Counted from the stretch's first letter, positions 34,701 to 43,326 are shown. The stretch: 64,000 nucleotides of DNA from Acinetobacter colistiniresistens (GCF_000413935.1 NZ_KE340378.1:216627-280626), one strand, 5' to 3'. Notes: generated from the sequence alone by a model not told the origin. Numbers and translations are program-made.

Positions 34701-36271
34701 AAGAAAGCTTTGCTTTTGTTCCCAATGAAATGCTGGAAAATACTCAACAGAGCAAGGCATTCTTGGACAAAGCGACAGGCGTTAAAGCAAATATGGCTTA
34801 TGGGATTGATGGTGCATGGACCATCTATAGTGAATACGTCTATGGAATGAAGGCACTAAGCAGCGGCAGTACTAGTAGTGCAGTGGTTGCAACCGTTGGT
34901 GAAATTAAAAAAGGTGATCAGGTCCTCGCAAAAGGGAAACAAATTGCTTATGGTGGTTTGCGTATGGGCGGTCGTAGTTATTATGCTTTGGATCTGAGTG
35001 ATCTCACACGTCCAAAACTGAAGTTCCATATCGATCCAGATAATAATCGCATTATTAGTCTACAAGCAGATGGGAGCTATAAAACCACCACCAATACGGT
35101 TTTAGCAGCTATGGGGCAGAGTTGGTCTAAGCCAACCATTGCAACGGTGATGTATAAAGGTGCTGCGAAACGCGTGATGCTGGTGGGTGGTGGCTATGAT
35201 ATGGAGTATGAAAAAGTCACACCAAGCATTAGCAATACGACCAAAGGCCGTATGATTTATATGTTTGATGCCGATAATGGAGATTTGATCTGGTATGCAG
35301 GTGGAGACAATTCAAGCACCTCATGTGATCAAGGAGATAGTAACCTTGGTTTAAGAATGAAAGACCTATATAGCGTGGTAAGTCGTATCAATGTTGTAGA
35401 TCGTGATGGCGATGGCATCGCAGATCATCTGTATTTTGGTGATTTGGGTGGGCAGGTTTGGCGCATCGATTTAGGCAAAGATTTTGGCTTAAAAGGTGGC
35501 GGGTGTGGCCGTTATAGCATGTTGTTTAAAGACAGCAATAGCCGTTTTTATGAAGCCCCTAATTTTAGTGTCTATGGCTATGAACAACCACTGGCGGTAC
35601 TAAGTATTGCCTCAGGCAATCGTAGCTTGCCTTATAGTGATAAAAATTCAAGCAGCACGATCTATAATCTTTTTGATCAGGATGTGGTTAGTCGTAACTT
35701 TAATGCTGCGGGGAATGCAAATAGCAGCATACCTAAGCTATTAACAACTGATCTTAAAACCATGTTCACGGCAACTGATCTCAAAGGGAAAAATTTAGTC
35801 CAAGTCAAAGCGATGATGCCAAATGGCTGGTATGTGCTGGCCAATACGGTGGTTGGAAAAGAACTAGATGCACAAGGCAGTGAAGTTAGTCTGACCAATC
35901 AGGCTGGCAGCAAAGTGTTGAACGAAATGGTGGTCATGAATAAGAGCCTGTATGCCAGTGTTTATAATCCAAATACCAGTGTTGGGAATGGGTGTAAAAT
36001 ACAGGCCAATGGGGCAACCACGGTTCAACGCTTCTGCTTACCTTTTGGTGTCTGTGAGCAAGACGTTAAGGACGTGACTATGAGCTTTGGTGCTGGACAC
36101 GGGATCGTTGATTCGATGGTCGGTGCGGGCATAGGCCTAGGTGATAAAAATGGTTTGACGCGGCAACTACTCAATCCAAATGCAAAAGACAAAATTGGTA
36201 ATAGCAAACTTCCTATCAATACCATGCGCCGCCAATTGGTTCCACTGACTTGGTACGAGCGTAATGAATAA
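31763..36271 (+). CDS. pilY1: PilY1/ComC tip adhesin (cluster B)
   Basis: 1502 residues, 241 longer than the cluster A protein. A signal-anchor or long signal peptide (about 21-42) ends in ASASDIEIY. The vWA MIDAS start is DQSRS (62-66) with SAYAETGAYLLGNTT further on, but the third MIDAS element reads VIAGGVP rather than TDGEP, so metal binding may be weaker. A large insertion (about 100-400, with several Leu/Gly-rich segments such as LLNDVVATLGKIL) enlarges the N-terminal part. The beta-propeller with the calcium loop DRDGDGIADH and YFGDLGGQ is conserved. GGGAG precedes the start; the last 8 bp overlap the following pilin ORF. Confidence 0.9.
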   Translation: MNNNKIEKLTQGDQHKNKMQYLWLGSTVLSSLLVLSSVASASDIEIYQPAAGNKKRLMLMVDQSRSMGGAGLLDLVKDYPLCIDQGVTDVLGKNGLNLGIKIAGQTDLINVTKEATDLINKAILKGLLGNGQGQGLLDSIAEIKTEQPSTAYPFPRQSCTVVTTDATVRLLDNLLSGLLGVKTGLSAEQYIRETCDPLIDISLLKSITNSSTVGIYRCYDKNSRVRMALTDVLKGKKGGGGLPDIDQIPDSTMVGLSISPYNQTLNDRAGAIVFEPKLLSDIYLYNGKTQTHRQHMIDYIASANMDSKGEFSLQSLLMIVPKLVGGLLNDVVATLGKILSNPLDAVSELLNLENTNNALNDVLTMLGLGGNNPMASAYAETGAYLLGNTTKGTGARQYAKRNALLGLLGVPLLWTDYECKAWKADGMTCDDWKYAVLLSTSGYKKVDGNLLNVLGILQVGKQEIFYEYRADVDAKYSGFSDSQKNNSTINPLIKSNGSFYQAPSTAPQCDANGLMVIAGGVPTIAPTLTDSLLQPQGSQSDATKVAMERLMARSLDSSQTLNIQYKDGRLNDNWGFRCNSADLKATTLGNNKNANDNTDFATWQCIGAYARDIRALKANPIKTAVIGLDRSFLQLPNYIAGQENSSDTKGLTQISSTNVAQDQLLTGIVPKAVRDLLGVTGSLLDGLLPNSLIGSGLTTGITSLLDRLLPRNPEDIKNMARWGVIGGGGWYNAANSQNIAQSIRDFHDNLGVTAGDPIGLQTLPEDPLTPYRMSNEVYKSMFEPTEKASWFGNFKKYYVETDNSINKLKDAWDATSTSYDVQDWNKGGVLAKLKNLKNKTDNSDPTKPIITERQVLINRDCQQIDNTSTYQFTEVGGLKTLTNKYLDVKCGSGTSAVTDAKGYLLMNLLGYNVGNAASTADLTEANRTNWQVGMNLHSTPVKLTQEATFNADNSIKERKDYMLFGTTQGLLHVVDAKTGEESFAFVPNEMLENTQQSKAFLDKATGVKANMAYGIDGAWTIYSEYVYGMKALSSGSTSSAVVATVGEIKKGDQVLAKGKQIAYGGLRMGGRSYYALDLSDLTRPKLKFHIDPDNNRIISLQADGSYKTTTNTVLAAMGQSWSKPTIATVMYKGAAKRVMLVGGGYDMEYEKVTPSISNTTKGRMIYMFDADNGDLIWYAGGDNSSTSCDQGDSNLGLRMKDLYSVVSRINVVDRDGDGIADHLYFGDLGGQVWRIDLGKDFGLKGGGCGRYSMLFKDSNSRFYEAPNFSVYGYEQPLAVLSIASGNRSLPYSDKNSSSTIYNLFDQDVVSRNFNAAGNANSSIPKLLTTDLKTMFTATDLKGKNLVQVKAMMPNGWYVLANTVVGKELDAQGSEVSLTNQAGSKVLNEMVVMNKSLYASVYNPNTSVGNGCKIQANGATTVQRFCLPFGVCEQDVKDVTMSFGAGHGIVDSMVGAGIGLGDKNGLTRQLLNPNAKDKIGNSKLPINTMRRQLVPLTWYERNE

Positions 36272-36788
36272 CAATAAGTTGAGCTGTCAATCTGAGACCA
36301 TCATGAATCAACGTTATATGCTGAGTCGTTCTGGTTTCACTTTGATCGAGCTGATGATTACGGTGGCGATCGTTGCAATTATTGCGGCGATCGCGATCCC
36401 CAGTTATGACGTCTATATTCGCCGTGCAGATTTAGCGACAGCACAACAAGAAATGCTGAAAGTTGCAGCGCTATTGGAAAAGCATCGAGCTCGCAATTTT
36501 AGTTATGATGGTTTTGTGCTTAAAGGGACGGCAACGAATCAGGGGGCGTATTATGCAGTGCCTACGGCGACCAATACCAGTTTACTGCTGCCTTTGAATG
36601 CCAGCAGTGGCGATCAGAAGTTTAGCCTAACTTTAACGGTTAACTCCCAAGCATGGTCTTTGCAAGCGGTCAGCCAAAGTCCAAGGAATTATTCCTTGCT
36701 GATGACGAGTACGGGCTTTAAGTGTAAGACTAAAACGGTTGCCAATATGACCTCATCAAGTTGTGGCAATAGTGCTGAAGACTGGTAA
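36264..36788 (+). CDS. PilE-like minor pilin (cluster B)
   Basis: 174 residues from ATG 36264, or 161 from ATG 36303, which would give the more normal leader MNQRYMLSRSG before [20 protein letters not shown] (Glu5 present). ADLATAQQEMLKVAALLEKH and NFSYDGF match the cluster A gene at 27514. Two C-terminal cysteines (FKCKT ... SSCGN). Last gene of cluster B; the PilE gene of cluster A (28101) has no partner here. Confidence 0.85.
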   Translation: MNNNKLSCQSETIMNQRYMLSRSGFTLIELMITVAIVAIIAAIAIPSYDVYIRRADLATAQQEMLKVAALLEKHRARNFSYDGFVLKGTATNQGAYYAVPTATNTSLLLPLNASSGDQKFSLTLTVNSQAWSLQAVSQSPRNYSLLMTSTGFKCKTKTVANMTSSSCGNSAEDW

Positions 36789-36819
36789 CTCAGCAGATTT
36801 TATAGATTAAATTCACAGC

Positions 36820-36828
36820 TGTGGATAA
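36820..36828 (-). other. DnaA-box consensus
   Basis: TGTGGATAA, the reverse complement of TTATCCACA, in the intergenic space upstream of rpsP. Further copies occur at 50156 and 54089. Confidence 0.4.
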
Positions 36829-36951
36829 CTCGAAAAATAATCTTTATTTCAAAGTCAATTTAACGTAGAATATCGCCCTCTATGAAAGGGGTTTGAAGTG
36901 TTGCCGATGGTCGGCGCAGGGATAATCCGTAAAAATTATAAGGTTGTTCTC

Positions 36952-37209
36952 ATGGTTGTTATTCGTTTAGCGCGCGGTGGTGCAAAAAAACGTCCATTCT
37001 ATCAAATCGTTGTGACTGATAGCCGTAACGCACGTGACGGTCGTTTCATCGAGCGTATTGGTTTCTTTAACCCAACTGCACAAGGTAAAGCTGAAAAAGT
37101 TCGTTTAGATGCTGACCGTTTTGCACACTGGGTTGCTCAAGGTGCTCAACCTTCAGATCGTGTTGCTTCTTTAGCTGCTCAAGCTAAAAAAGCTGCAACT
37201 ACTGCATAA
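36952..37209 (+). CDS. rpsP: 30S ribosomal protein S16
   Basis: 85 residues from ATG 36952 ([20 protein letters not shown]), the normal S16 start; an upstream in-frame TTG at 36901 is not needed. [19 protein letters not shown] follows. S16 binds 16S rRNA during early 30S assembly. First gene of the universal rpsP-rimM-trmD-rplS operon; rimM begins 16 bp after its stop. Confidence 0.97.
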   Translation: MVVIRLARGGAKKRPFYQIVVTDSRNARDGRFIERIGFFNPTAQGKAEKVRLDADRFAHWVAQGAQPSDRVASLAAQAKKAATTA

Positions 37210-37225
37210 TTGTAGTAGGTAGCCC

Positions 37226-37774
37226 ATGACATCGACACAGAATGTGCCAGAAGATCGTATTCAGATTGGACAGTTACGTTCAGCTTATGGATTGAATGGG
37301 TGGCTCTGGGTTTACTCTAATACAGAACCTATGAGCAATATGTTTGACTACCTTCCTTGGTACATTGAGACCAAGGCAGGTTGGCAAACGATTGATGTGA
37401 AACGTTGGAAACCACATGGCAAAGGCTTGGTTGTTGCATTAAAAGACGTAAATGATCGTACTGGTGCAGAAAACTTGGTTGGCGCAAATATCTGGATTGC
37501 CAAATCACAGCTTCCAAAAGCAGATGTAGACGAGTATTACTGGTCTGATCTCAAAGGCTTAACCGTGTTAGGTCTTGGAGAGGATGAACAGGAAGTCAAT
37601 CTTGGTCAAATCTACGAACTGTTTGAAACAGGTGCCAATGATGTCATGGTCGTAAAAGCGACGCCTGACAGTATTGATGCTGAAGAGCGAATGATTCCTT
37701 GGCATAAAGATGTGGTACAGCGTGTTGATCTTGAAGCTGGTCGTATTTACGTCAATTGGGGCGTAGACTACTAA
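37226..37774 (+). CDS. rimM: 16S rRNA processing factor
   Basis: 182 residues. The N-terminal RimM domain (RIQIGQLRSAYGLNGWLWV, about 10-28) and the C-terminal PRC-barrel (YYWSDLKGL, then GANDVMVV and MIPWHKDVV) are in the usual order. It helps maturation of the 30S head and binds S19. Second gene of the rpsP operon, 45 bp before trmD. Confidence 0.95.
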   Translation: MTSTQNVPEDRIQIGQLRSAYGLNGWLWVYSNTEPMSNMFDYLPWYIETKAGWQTIDVKRWKPHGKGLVVALKDVNDRTGAENLVGANIWIAKSQLPKADVDEYYWSDLKGLTVLGLGEDEQEVNLGQIYELFETGANDVMVVKATPDSIDAEERMIPWHKDVVQRVDLEAGRIYVNWGVDY

Positions 37775-37819
37775 TCCTTTCGGGGACAGTAGCGCAGCAG
37801 GAAAATAGAGGAGTCTGCG

Positions 37820-38560
37820 GTGTTTTTTGCAGTCATCACATTGTTTCCTGAAATGTTTGAAGCGATTACAGCGTACGGGATTAGCGGACGTGCGGCAAAG
37901 CGTGACATCGTGCAAGTGACTTGCATTAACCCACGAGATTTTGCTGAGGGCAATTACAAGCGAGTGGATGAACGTCCTTTCGGTGGTGGCCCTGGTATGG
38001 TGATGATGGCTGAGCCTTTGGCACAAGCAATTAGCCATGCCAAACAACTTGCAATGCAAGCAGGCTGTGTTCATGCCCCAGTGGTGTATATGTCACCGCA
38101 AGGCAAGACCTTGAATGAGCAGGCAGTACAACAATTCGTTGATTATGATGGTTTGATTGTATTGTGTGGGCGTTATGAGGGCGTCGATGAGCGTTTAATC
38201 CAGCATTATGTTGACCAAGAATGGTCAATCGGGGATTACGTGTTATCGGGTGGTGAACTTCCTGCCATGGTGTTGCTGGATAGTATTATTCGTCGATTGC
38301 CGAATGTCATGTCTGACGAGCAATCTGCGATACAAGATTCTTTTGTAGATGGTTTACTGGACTGTCCACAATATACCAAGCCTGATCATTTTGAAGGGCT
38401 GGATGTGCCTGAGGTACTTAAATCAGGACATCATGCCAATATTGAGAAATGGCGTTTTTTGCAGCGTTATCAACGAACTTTAGAGCGTCGACCAGAATTG
38501 GTGGAAAAAGTAGAGTTGACCAAACAGCAAATTAAATGGTTAAAAAATTCGAAAGGTTAA
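37820..38560 (+). CDS. trmD: tRNA (guanine-37-N1)-methyltransferase
   Basis: 246 residues; start GTG 37820 behind GAGGAG, giving [20 protein letters not shown]. The SPOUT knot is clear in [21 protein letters not shown] and [16 protein letters not shown], which binds S-adenosylmethionine, and the [11 protein letters not shown] segment recognises tRNA. The m1G37 product prevents +1 frameshifting. Third gene of the operon; a structured 192-bp gap separates it from rplS. Confidence 0.96.
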   Translation: MFFAVITLFPEMFEAITAYGISGRAAKRDIVQVTCINPRDFAEGNYKRVDERPFGGGPGMVMMAEPLAQAISHAKQLAMQAGCVHAPVVYMSPQGKTLNEQAVQQFVDYDGLIVLCGRYEGVDERLIQHYVDQEWSIGDYVLSGGELPAMVLLDSIIRRLPNVMSDEQSAIQDSFVDGLLDCPQYTKPDHFEGLDVPEVLKSGHHANIEKWRFLQRYQRTLERRPELVEKVELTKQQIKWLKNSKG

Positions 38561-38752
38561 ACTGGTACCAGTTGATCTTCGCACCCAACGAGAAGCTTTG
38601 CTTCGAGTTCTACTTAAACCTAGTTTAAGTTAAAAATAGGCTCTTTAAGACGTTTGTCTTAAGGGGAAAGTTAAACGGGAGATATGCGCTTTAGCCTCTA
38701 TTCCCAGCGGTGTCAGAGACCTCTTCTCTCCCGCACATATTGGAGATTCCAC
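38561..38752 (+). promoter_or_regulatory. structured leader before rplS
   Basis: Several hairpins in series: GAAGC/GCTTC (38592-38604), ACTTAAAC/GTTTAAGT (38612-38630, 8 bp perfect), TTAAGAC/GTCTTAA (38645-38662), and an outer pair CGGGAGA (38676-38682) / TCTCCCG (38727-38733) enclosing a further GCGCT/AGCGG pairing. There is no ORF of note. It may control L19 translation, RNA processing between trmD and rplS, or attenuation. Confidence 0.5.
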
Positions 38753-39124
38753 ATGAGTGGTAAACATCCTTTAGTTCAAGCTGTTGAAAATGCACAGTTA
38801 AAATCAGACATCCCTGTTTTTGCACCGGGCGATACAGTTATCGTTCAAGTTAAAGTAAAAGAGGGTGACCGTGAGCGTCTTCAAGCATTTGAAGGTGTTG
38901 TAATCGCGAAGAAAAACCGTGGTTTAAACTCTGCTTTCACAGTTCGTAAAATCTCTAGCGGTGTTGGTGTTGAGCGTGTTTTCCAAACTCACTCTCCAAT
39001 CGTTGCTAAGATCGAAGTGAAACGTCGTGGTGACGTTCGTCGTGCTAAACTTTACTACCTACGCGAGTTGTCTGGTAAAGCTGCACGTATTCGTGAAAAG
39101 TTACCAGCTCGTAAACAAGGTTAA
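38753..39124 (+). CDS. rplS: 50S ribosomal protein L19
   Basis: 123 residues from ATG 38753 (TGGAG upstream), [32 protein letters not shown] and [17 protein letters not shown] are family signatures. L19 lies at the 30S-50S interface. It ends the rpsP operon and is followed by a strong terminator. Confidence 0.97.
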   Translation: MSGKHPLVQAVENAQLKSDIPVFAPGDTVIVQVKVKEGDRERLQAFEGVVIAKKNRGLNSAFTVRKISSGVGVERVFQTHSPIVAKIEVKRRGDVRRAKLYYLRELSGKAARIREKLPARKQG

Positions 39125-39145
39125 TTTTAACTTTGTTTTAAAGCG

Positions 39146-39173
39146 AAAAAATGCGCCTTTGGCGCATTTTTTT
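39146..39173 (+). terminator. Rho-independent terminator of the rpsP operon
   Basis: AAAAAATGCGCC / GGCGCATTTTTT with a TTT loop. Confidence 0.9.
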
Positions 39174-39262
39174 ATGCCTGTTTGCGTCGACAAGCACTTT
39201 CTTTTTAATAATCTCAGACCTGATTTTGCTAAAATAGGTCTTTATACGTTGACTTTTCTTTT

Positions 39263-40156
39263 ATGAAAAAAAGTTCTTATCGCCATTTGAGCGGTGTTTT
39301 CCTATTAAATAAACCTTTAGGTTTGAGCTCTAATTCTGCACTTCAAAAAGTCCGTCGTCTGTTTAATGCACAAAAAGCAGGGCATACGGGTGCCTTGGAT
39401 CCATTGGCAACAGGGTTATTGCCAATCTGTTTGGGTGAAGCCACCAAGTTCTCACATTATTTACTGGATTCAACCAAACGTTATCAAACTACGGTGAAAT
39501 TGGGACAAACCACAGCAACAGGGGATGTTGAAGGTGAAATTCTGCAACAGAGAGAAGTACCTGCATTGACGCAAGAACGGATTGAGCAAATACTTGAGCA
39601 ATTCCGTGGTGATATTCAGCAAGTACCGCCGATGTATTCAGCGTTAAAACGTGATGGTCGTCCACTCTATGAATTGGCGCGTAAAGGCATTGAGATTGAG
39701 CGCGAAGCACGTCCAGTCACCATCTATGACTTAAGCTTGGTTGATTTTACGGAAGATAGCTTAACGCTGGATGTGACTTGCTCAAAAGGGACCTATATTC
39801 GTGTCTTAGGTGAAGACATTGGCGAGGCTTTGGGCTGCGGTGGGCATCTAACCCAATTGCACCGTACTCAAACAGGTCACTTTGAGATTAATCCAAGTTA
39901 TACTATTGAATATTTAGAAGGTCTTTCGCTCGAACAGCGCGATGCATTATTGCTGCCAGTCTATGCACCCGTTGAGCATTTTCCGCGTGTGCAATTGCCT
40001 GAAGGCCGTGAAAAGTATTTCGGCAATGGTCAGGAAAGCAATATTGAGCATGAAGCTGCGGCTGAAGTGCTGGTGTTTGACGGTGAACGTTGCTTAGGTT
40101 TGGCTGAAATCACCGATAAAAAACGTCTGGTACCGAAACGCTTGTTAAATCTATAA
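39263..40156 (+). CDS. truB: tRNA pseudouridine-55 synthase
   Basis: 297 residues, normal size. The catalytic Asp46 is in [39 protein letters not shown] and [15 protein letters not shown] follow in order. It isomerises U55 of the tRNA T loop. It stands alone here instead of in the usual rbfA-truB-rpsO group. The next gene starts 11 bp after its stop, so the TSUP transporter may be cotranscribed. Confidence 0.95.
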   Translation: MKKSSYRHLSGVFLLNKPLGLSSNSALQKVRRLFNAQKAGHTGALDPLATGLLPICLGEATKFSHYLLDSTKRYQTTVKLGQTTATGDVEGEILQQREVPALTQERIEQILEQFRGDIQQVPPMYSALKRDGRPLYELARKGIEIEREARPVTIYDLSLVDFTEDSLTLDVTCSKGTYIRVLGEDIGEALGCGGHLTQLHRTQTGHFEINPSYTIEYLEGLSLEQRDALLLPVYAPVEHFPRVQLPEGREKYFGNGQESNIEHEAAAEVLVFDGERCLGLAEITDKKRLVPKRLLNL

Positions 40157-40167
40157 GAGTAAAGTCA

Positions 40168-40935
40168 ATGGAATGGGAACTGATTCTAACACTGGTGTTC
40201 TTTGCTTTTTGTGCGGGAACAATTGATGCGGCCGTCGGTGGCGGCGGGTTGATTCAGATTCCTGCATTGATGGGAGCTTTACCACAAACTGCACCTGCGA
40301 CCTTATTTGGGACCAATAAATTAGCCTCCATTTGCGGCACAGGTTCGGCTGCATTTTCATTTGTACGTCGGGTCAAATTGCAATGGTCATTACTGGGTGT
40401 GATTGCACTATTTGCCTTTATCAGCTCTTTTATTGGGGCGGCCTGTGTATCATTGGTGCCGACGCATATTTTAAGACCGATTGTCTTGATCATGCTGATC
40501 GTGATTGCGATTTATACCTTTATGAAAAAGCAATTCGGGCAAGTGCACGTCGATCAACAAATTACACCTAAGTTACTGCTACTGGCTGCGATTGGTAGCT
40601 TAGCGATTGGTTTCTATGATGGTATTTTTGGCCCAGGGACAGGCAGTTTCTTTATTTTCTTTTTTATCCGCTTTTTACAGGTGGATTTTCTACATGCTTC
40701 AGCCTTGTCGAAAATTGGCAATTTCATGACCAATCTGGCGGCATTAAGCTTCTTTATTCCGACAGGACATGTGCTGTTTACATTGGGCCTGATGATGGCG
40801 GTTGCCAATATTGCGGGCTCATTATTGGGTGTGCGTTTGGCTTTAAAATACGGTAGTGGCTTTATCCGTATTTTATTCCTGATATTGGTCAGTATTTTAA
40901 TCTGTCGATTGGGCTATCAGATCATTACTAGCTAG
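40168..40935 (+). CDS. TSUP (TauE/SafE) family membrane transporter
   Basis: 255 residues with about 7-8 hydrophobic segments. The family repeat is visible: GTIDAAVGGGGLIQIPALM near the N-terminus and its second-half partner GFYDGIFGPGTGSFFIFFF near residue 150, plus GTNKLAS. TSUP proteins move sulfite, sulfonates or other small organic anions across the inner membrane; YfcA-type members of this length have no firm substrate. It follows truB closely and converges with an EamA transporter; a CTAG-containing inverted repeat (40936-40958) lies between the stops. Confidence 0.88.
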   Translation: MEWELILTLVFFAFCAGTIDAAVGGGGLIQIPALMGALPQTAPATLFGTNKLASICGTGSAAFSFVRRVKLQWSLLGVIALFAFISSFIGAACVSLVPTHILRPIVLIMLIVIAIYTFMKKQFGQVHVDQQITPKLLLLAAIGSLAIGFYDGIFGPGTGSFFIFFFIRFLQVDFLHASALSKIGNFMTNLAALSFFIPTGHVLFTLGLMMAVANIAGSLLGVRLALKYGSGFIRILFLILVSILICRLGYQIITS

Positions 40936-40950
40936 AAGCCTAGACATAGA

Positions 40951-41808
40951 CTAGGCTTTCCCTCCGCGTAAAGTAACACCAATCGAAGCCACCATAATAC
41001 AGGCCAATGCCACCCATTGAATCAAGCTAATGCGTTCATGTAGCAGTACCAGACCTGCTAAAGCAGCTAATGCAGGCGCAAGACTGGAAAGCGTTCCATA
41101 ACTCAATTTACTTAAGCGTTTCAGTGCCATTAAATCCAAGGCATAAGGAATCGCAGTTGCGAGTAGGGCAATCACCAGCGCTTTGCCCCAATATTGAGTG
41201 TCTAGCAGTACAGGCGCGTTATTCCATAGACCAAAAGGAAGTAAGGTTAGTGCGGATAAACCGATGGCAATGGTCAGTGCATGCATGCCAATATTCTGTT
41301 GCACTACGCGATGCCCGTAATAGATATATAAAGCCCAAAAGAACCCTGCACCAAGTGCACATGCTGCACCGATATAGGAAAAATGCTGTGCATGGGCATC
41401 GTGCCACGGCACCATTAAGGCAATGCCCAAAATAGCAAAGGCCACCCAAATATAATCACTACGCTGTTTAATCGAGAGTAGAGCCAAACCCAGTGGGCCA
41501 ATAAACTCTAAACCCACCGCAATGCCTTGAGGTAACTTGCCTAAAGAGGTGTAAAACAAGATGTTCATACAGCCCAGTGCAGCACTATAGCAAAGTAAAT
41601 CTCGCCATTTCAGTTCTTTTAATTTGGAAATGATTTTCCATGAACGGAACATAACCGCGACCAGAAGGGTGGCAAAACACAGTCTTAAAATCGTTACAGT
41701 GAGCGGATCCAGTGTCGCAATTAACTGCTTGGCAAAGGACGCACTGATTTGATAAGACAGCATGGATAAAACCATGTACAGTATTGCGACCAACTGGATA
41801 TTTTTCAT
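40951..41808 (-). CDS. EamA/DMT family permease (RhtA-like), copy 1
   Basis: 285 residues from ATG 41808, preceded by GGAG; a longer reading to 41829 adds seven residues. Ten hydrophobic segments in two EamA repeats. LGCMNILFYTSLGKLPQGIAV and EFIGPLGLALL match the threonine/homoserine exporter RhtA. Probable inner-membrane amino acid or metabolite exporter. It shares these motifs with the permease at 42341, so the two are paralogues flanking a GNAT gene on the same strand. Confidence 0.85.
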   Translation of the reverse strand: MKNIQLVAILYMVLSMLSYQISASFAKQLIATLDPLTVTILRLCFATLLVAVMFRSWKIISKLKELKWRDLLCYSAALGCMNILFYTSLGKLPQGIAVGLEFIGPLGLALLSIKQRSDYIWVAFAILGIALMVPWHDAHAQHFSYIGAACALGAGFFWALYIYYGHRVVQQNIGMHALTIAIGLSALTLLPFGLWNNAPVLLDTQYWGKALVIALLATAIPYALDLMALKRLSKLSYGTLSSLAPALAALAGLVLLHERISLIQWVALACIMVASIGVTLRGGKA

Positions 41809-41847
41809 GTGTATAGCCACTCCATGCATAGAACGACGATAAGGTGT

Positions 41848-42318
41848 TTAGCCATGAGAATGTATTCCTTGTAAATAAAAACAAGACCATGTCTTTTTGA
41901 TGGCTTCATTGATATCGAGTTGAAATTCAAAAGCGATTTGATTTTCTCGGATGACTTTAAAACCTAACTGTTTATGGAATTTTATAGATAAGGTATTACT
42001 TTTGAATGCGTGGCTGATTATAGTTGTAGCCTGTTTAGCTTCAATAAATTGAATAAACTGCGAAAGTAATGACGCAAATACCTTCCGTGTTCGGTGCTTT
42101 GGGTGAACCACTAAAATTGGAATAAACCATCTCTGCTGTTCCATGTGCTCAACAGTGAAATAGCCTAATAATTGCTGATTTTTTCGATACTCAAATACAT
42201 AACCTTGATTTGAAGCGCTAATTAATGAGGCTAAATAGGATGCGTGATCAATCGGCTTACCTGCATGCTCAGACAAGTTTTTTAAGGTCATCAATGTGAG
42301 TTCTAAATATTCTTCCAT
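41848..42318 (-). CDS. GNAT-family N-acetyltransferase
   Basis: 156 residues from ATG 42318. The GNAT core is seen as LLGYFTVEH (strand 4), IPILVVHPKHRTRKVFASLL, which replaces the usual acetyl-CoA pyrophosphate loop (Q/RxxGxG/A) with HRTRKVF, and SIKFHKQLGFKVIRENQIAFEF at the C-terminal end. The divergent P-loop makes cofactor binding less certain. Substrate unknown. It lies between two paralogous EamA exporters and may acetylate a small molecule exported by them, but that is only context. Confidence 0.7.
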   Translation of the reverse strand: MEEYLELTLMTLKNLSEHAGKPIDHASYLASLISASNQGYVFEYRKNQQLLGYFTVEHMEQQRWFIPILVVHPKHRTRKVFASLLSQFIQFIEAKQATTIISHAFKSNTLSIKFHKQLGFKVIRENQIAFEFQLDINEAIKKTWSCFYLQGIHSHG

Positions 42319-42340
42319 ATGCAATTACTGAATCTGCTGA

Positions 42341-43222
42341 TTATCCAGCCTCTTTTTGCTGTCGCGCTTGTTGCGTGGTAAAGGTACAGCCAATTGAGGC
42401 AATAATAATCGTGCCCAGTGCTAGCCATTGATTCCAAAGCAACATTTCACCGAGAAAGATAAAACCTGAGAGTGCAGCCACTGCGGGTTCCAGACTCATT
42501 AAGGTACCAAAACTCAGTGGGGTTAAGCTACGTAGGGCGATCATTTCTAGGGTAAAGGGTAAGGCACTGGCTAATATCGCAAGCCCGATAAAATAGTACA
42601 AATTGGGTAGTTCAAAGACCCGATCAATCGCCCCTGAAAAGAGTGCAAAAGGCAGCAGGCAGAGCATACCAATTGACATGCCTAAGCAAACGGTATGATT
42701 GCCAGAGATGCCCGAAGGTTTTTGCCCTGCAATAATATACAGCGCCCAACATGCACCGGCACTCACCGCAAACATTACACCGACTAAATCTAGACCTTGC
42801 TGTGCCTGTTGCAAAGGAAACAGCAGGATTAAGCCTAAAATGGCACAGCCGACCCAAATAAAGTCGTATTTTTGCCGAGCATGATACAGCGCGACACTTA
42901 AAGGGCCGATAAATTCAAAGGCAACGGCAAGGCCTAGTGGTAAGCGTTCAAGTGATAAATAGAACAGGGCATTCATCCCTGCAAGGGCAACCCCATAAGT
43001 CAGAATGGCTTTCCAGCGTACCACTTTGAAGTTGATGGTCCAGATTTTAAAAATCACGGCCAGAATCAGCGCACCAAAAAACAGGCGCATGGCCGAGACT
43101 GTTAGGACGGGAAAGCTTTGGAACAGAATTTTGGCCAAAGAACCACTGCCTTGCACACACAACATGGCAATCATCAACAGCAATAAAGCATGCAGTGGTG
43201 TTTTTAGTACAGGGCTAGACAT
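42341..43222 (-). CDS. EamA/DMT family permease (RhtA-like), copy 2
   Basis: 293 residues, ten predicted membrane helices, two EamA repeats. LAGMNALFYLSLERLPLGLAV and EFIGPLSVALYHA parallel copy 1, and LTPLSFGTLMSLEPAVAAL is the second-repeat signature. Probable exporter of threonine/homoserine-like amino acids or similar. First gene of a minus-strand trio (EamA, GNAT, EamA). Confidence 0.85.
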   Translation of the reverse strand: MSSPVLKTPLHALLLLMIAMLCVQGSGSLAKILFQSFPVLTVSAMRLFFGALILAVIFKIWTINFKVVRWKAILTYGVALAGMNALFYLSLERLPLGLAVAFEFIGPLSVALYHARQKYDFIWVGCAILGLILLFPLQQAQQGLDLVGVMFAVSAGACWALYIIAGQKPSGISGNHTVCLGMSIGMLCLLPFALFSGAIDRVFELPNLYYFIGLAILASALPFTLEMIALRSLTPLSFGTLMSLEPAVAALSGFIFLGEMLLWNQWLALGTIIIASIGCTFTTQQARQQKEAG

Positions 43223-43274
43223 CTTATTTTTTTAACATTCAGTATAATATTCACATAATAAGTCAAACGCCTAT

Positions 43275-43306
43275 AAAAAAGCCACAGCGAATGCTGTGGC
43301 TTTTTT
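43275..43306. terminator. bidirectional terminator near serA
   Basis: AAAAAAGCCACAGC / GCTGTGGCTTTTTT with a GAAT loop, 20 bp past the serA stop on the minus strand. Confidence 0.85.
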
Positions 43307-43326
43307 AGCATTGTTCTAAATGTTGT

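Noticed and set aside
41070..41435. 121-residue ORF antisense to the EamA gene
   Set aside because: Complete overlap with a well-supported permease gene in the opposite strand; composition is that of a shadow frame.
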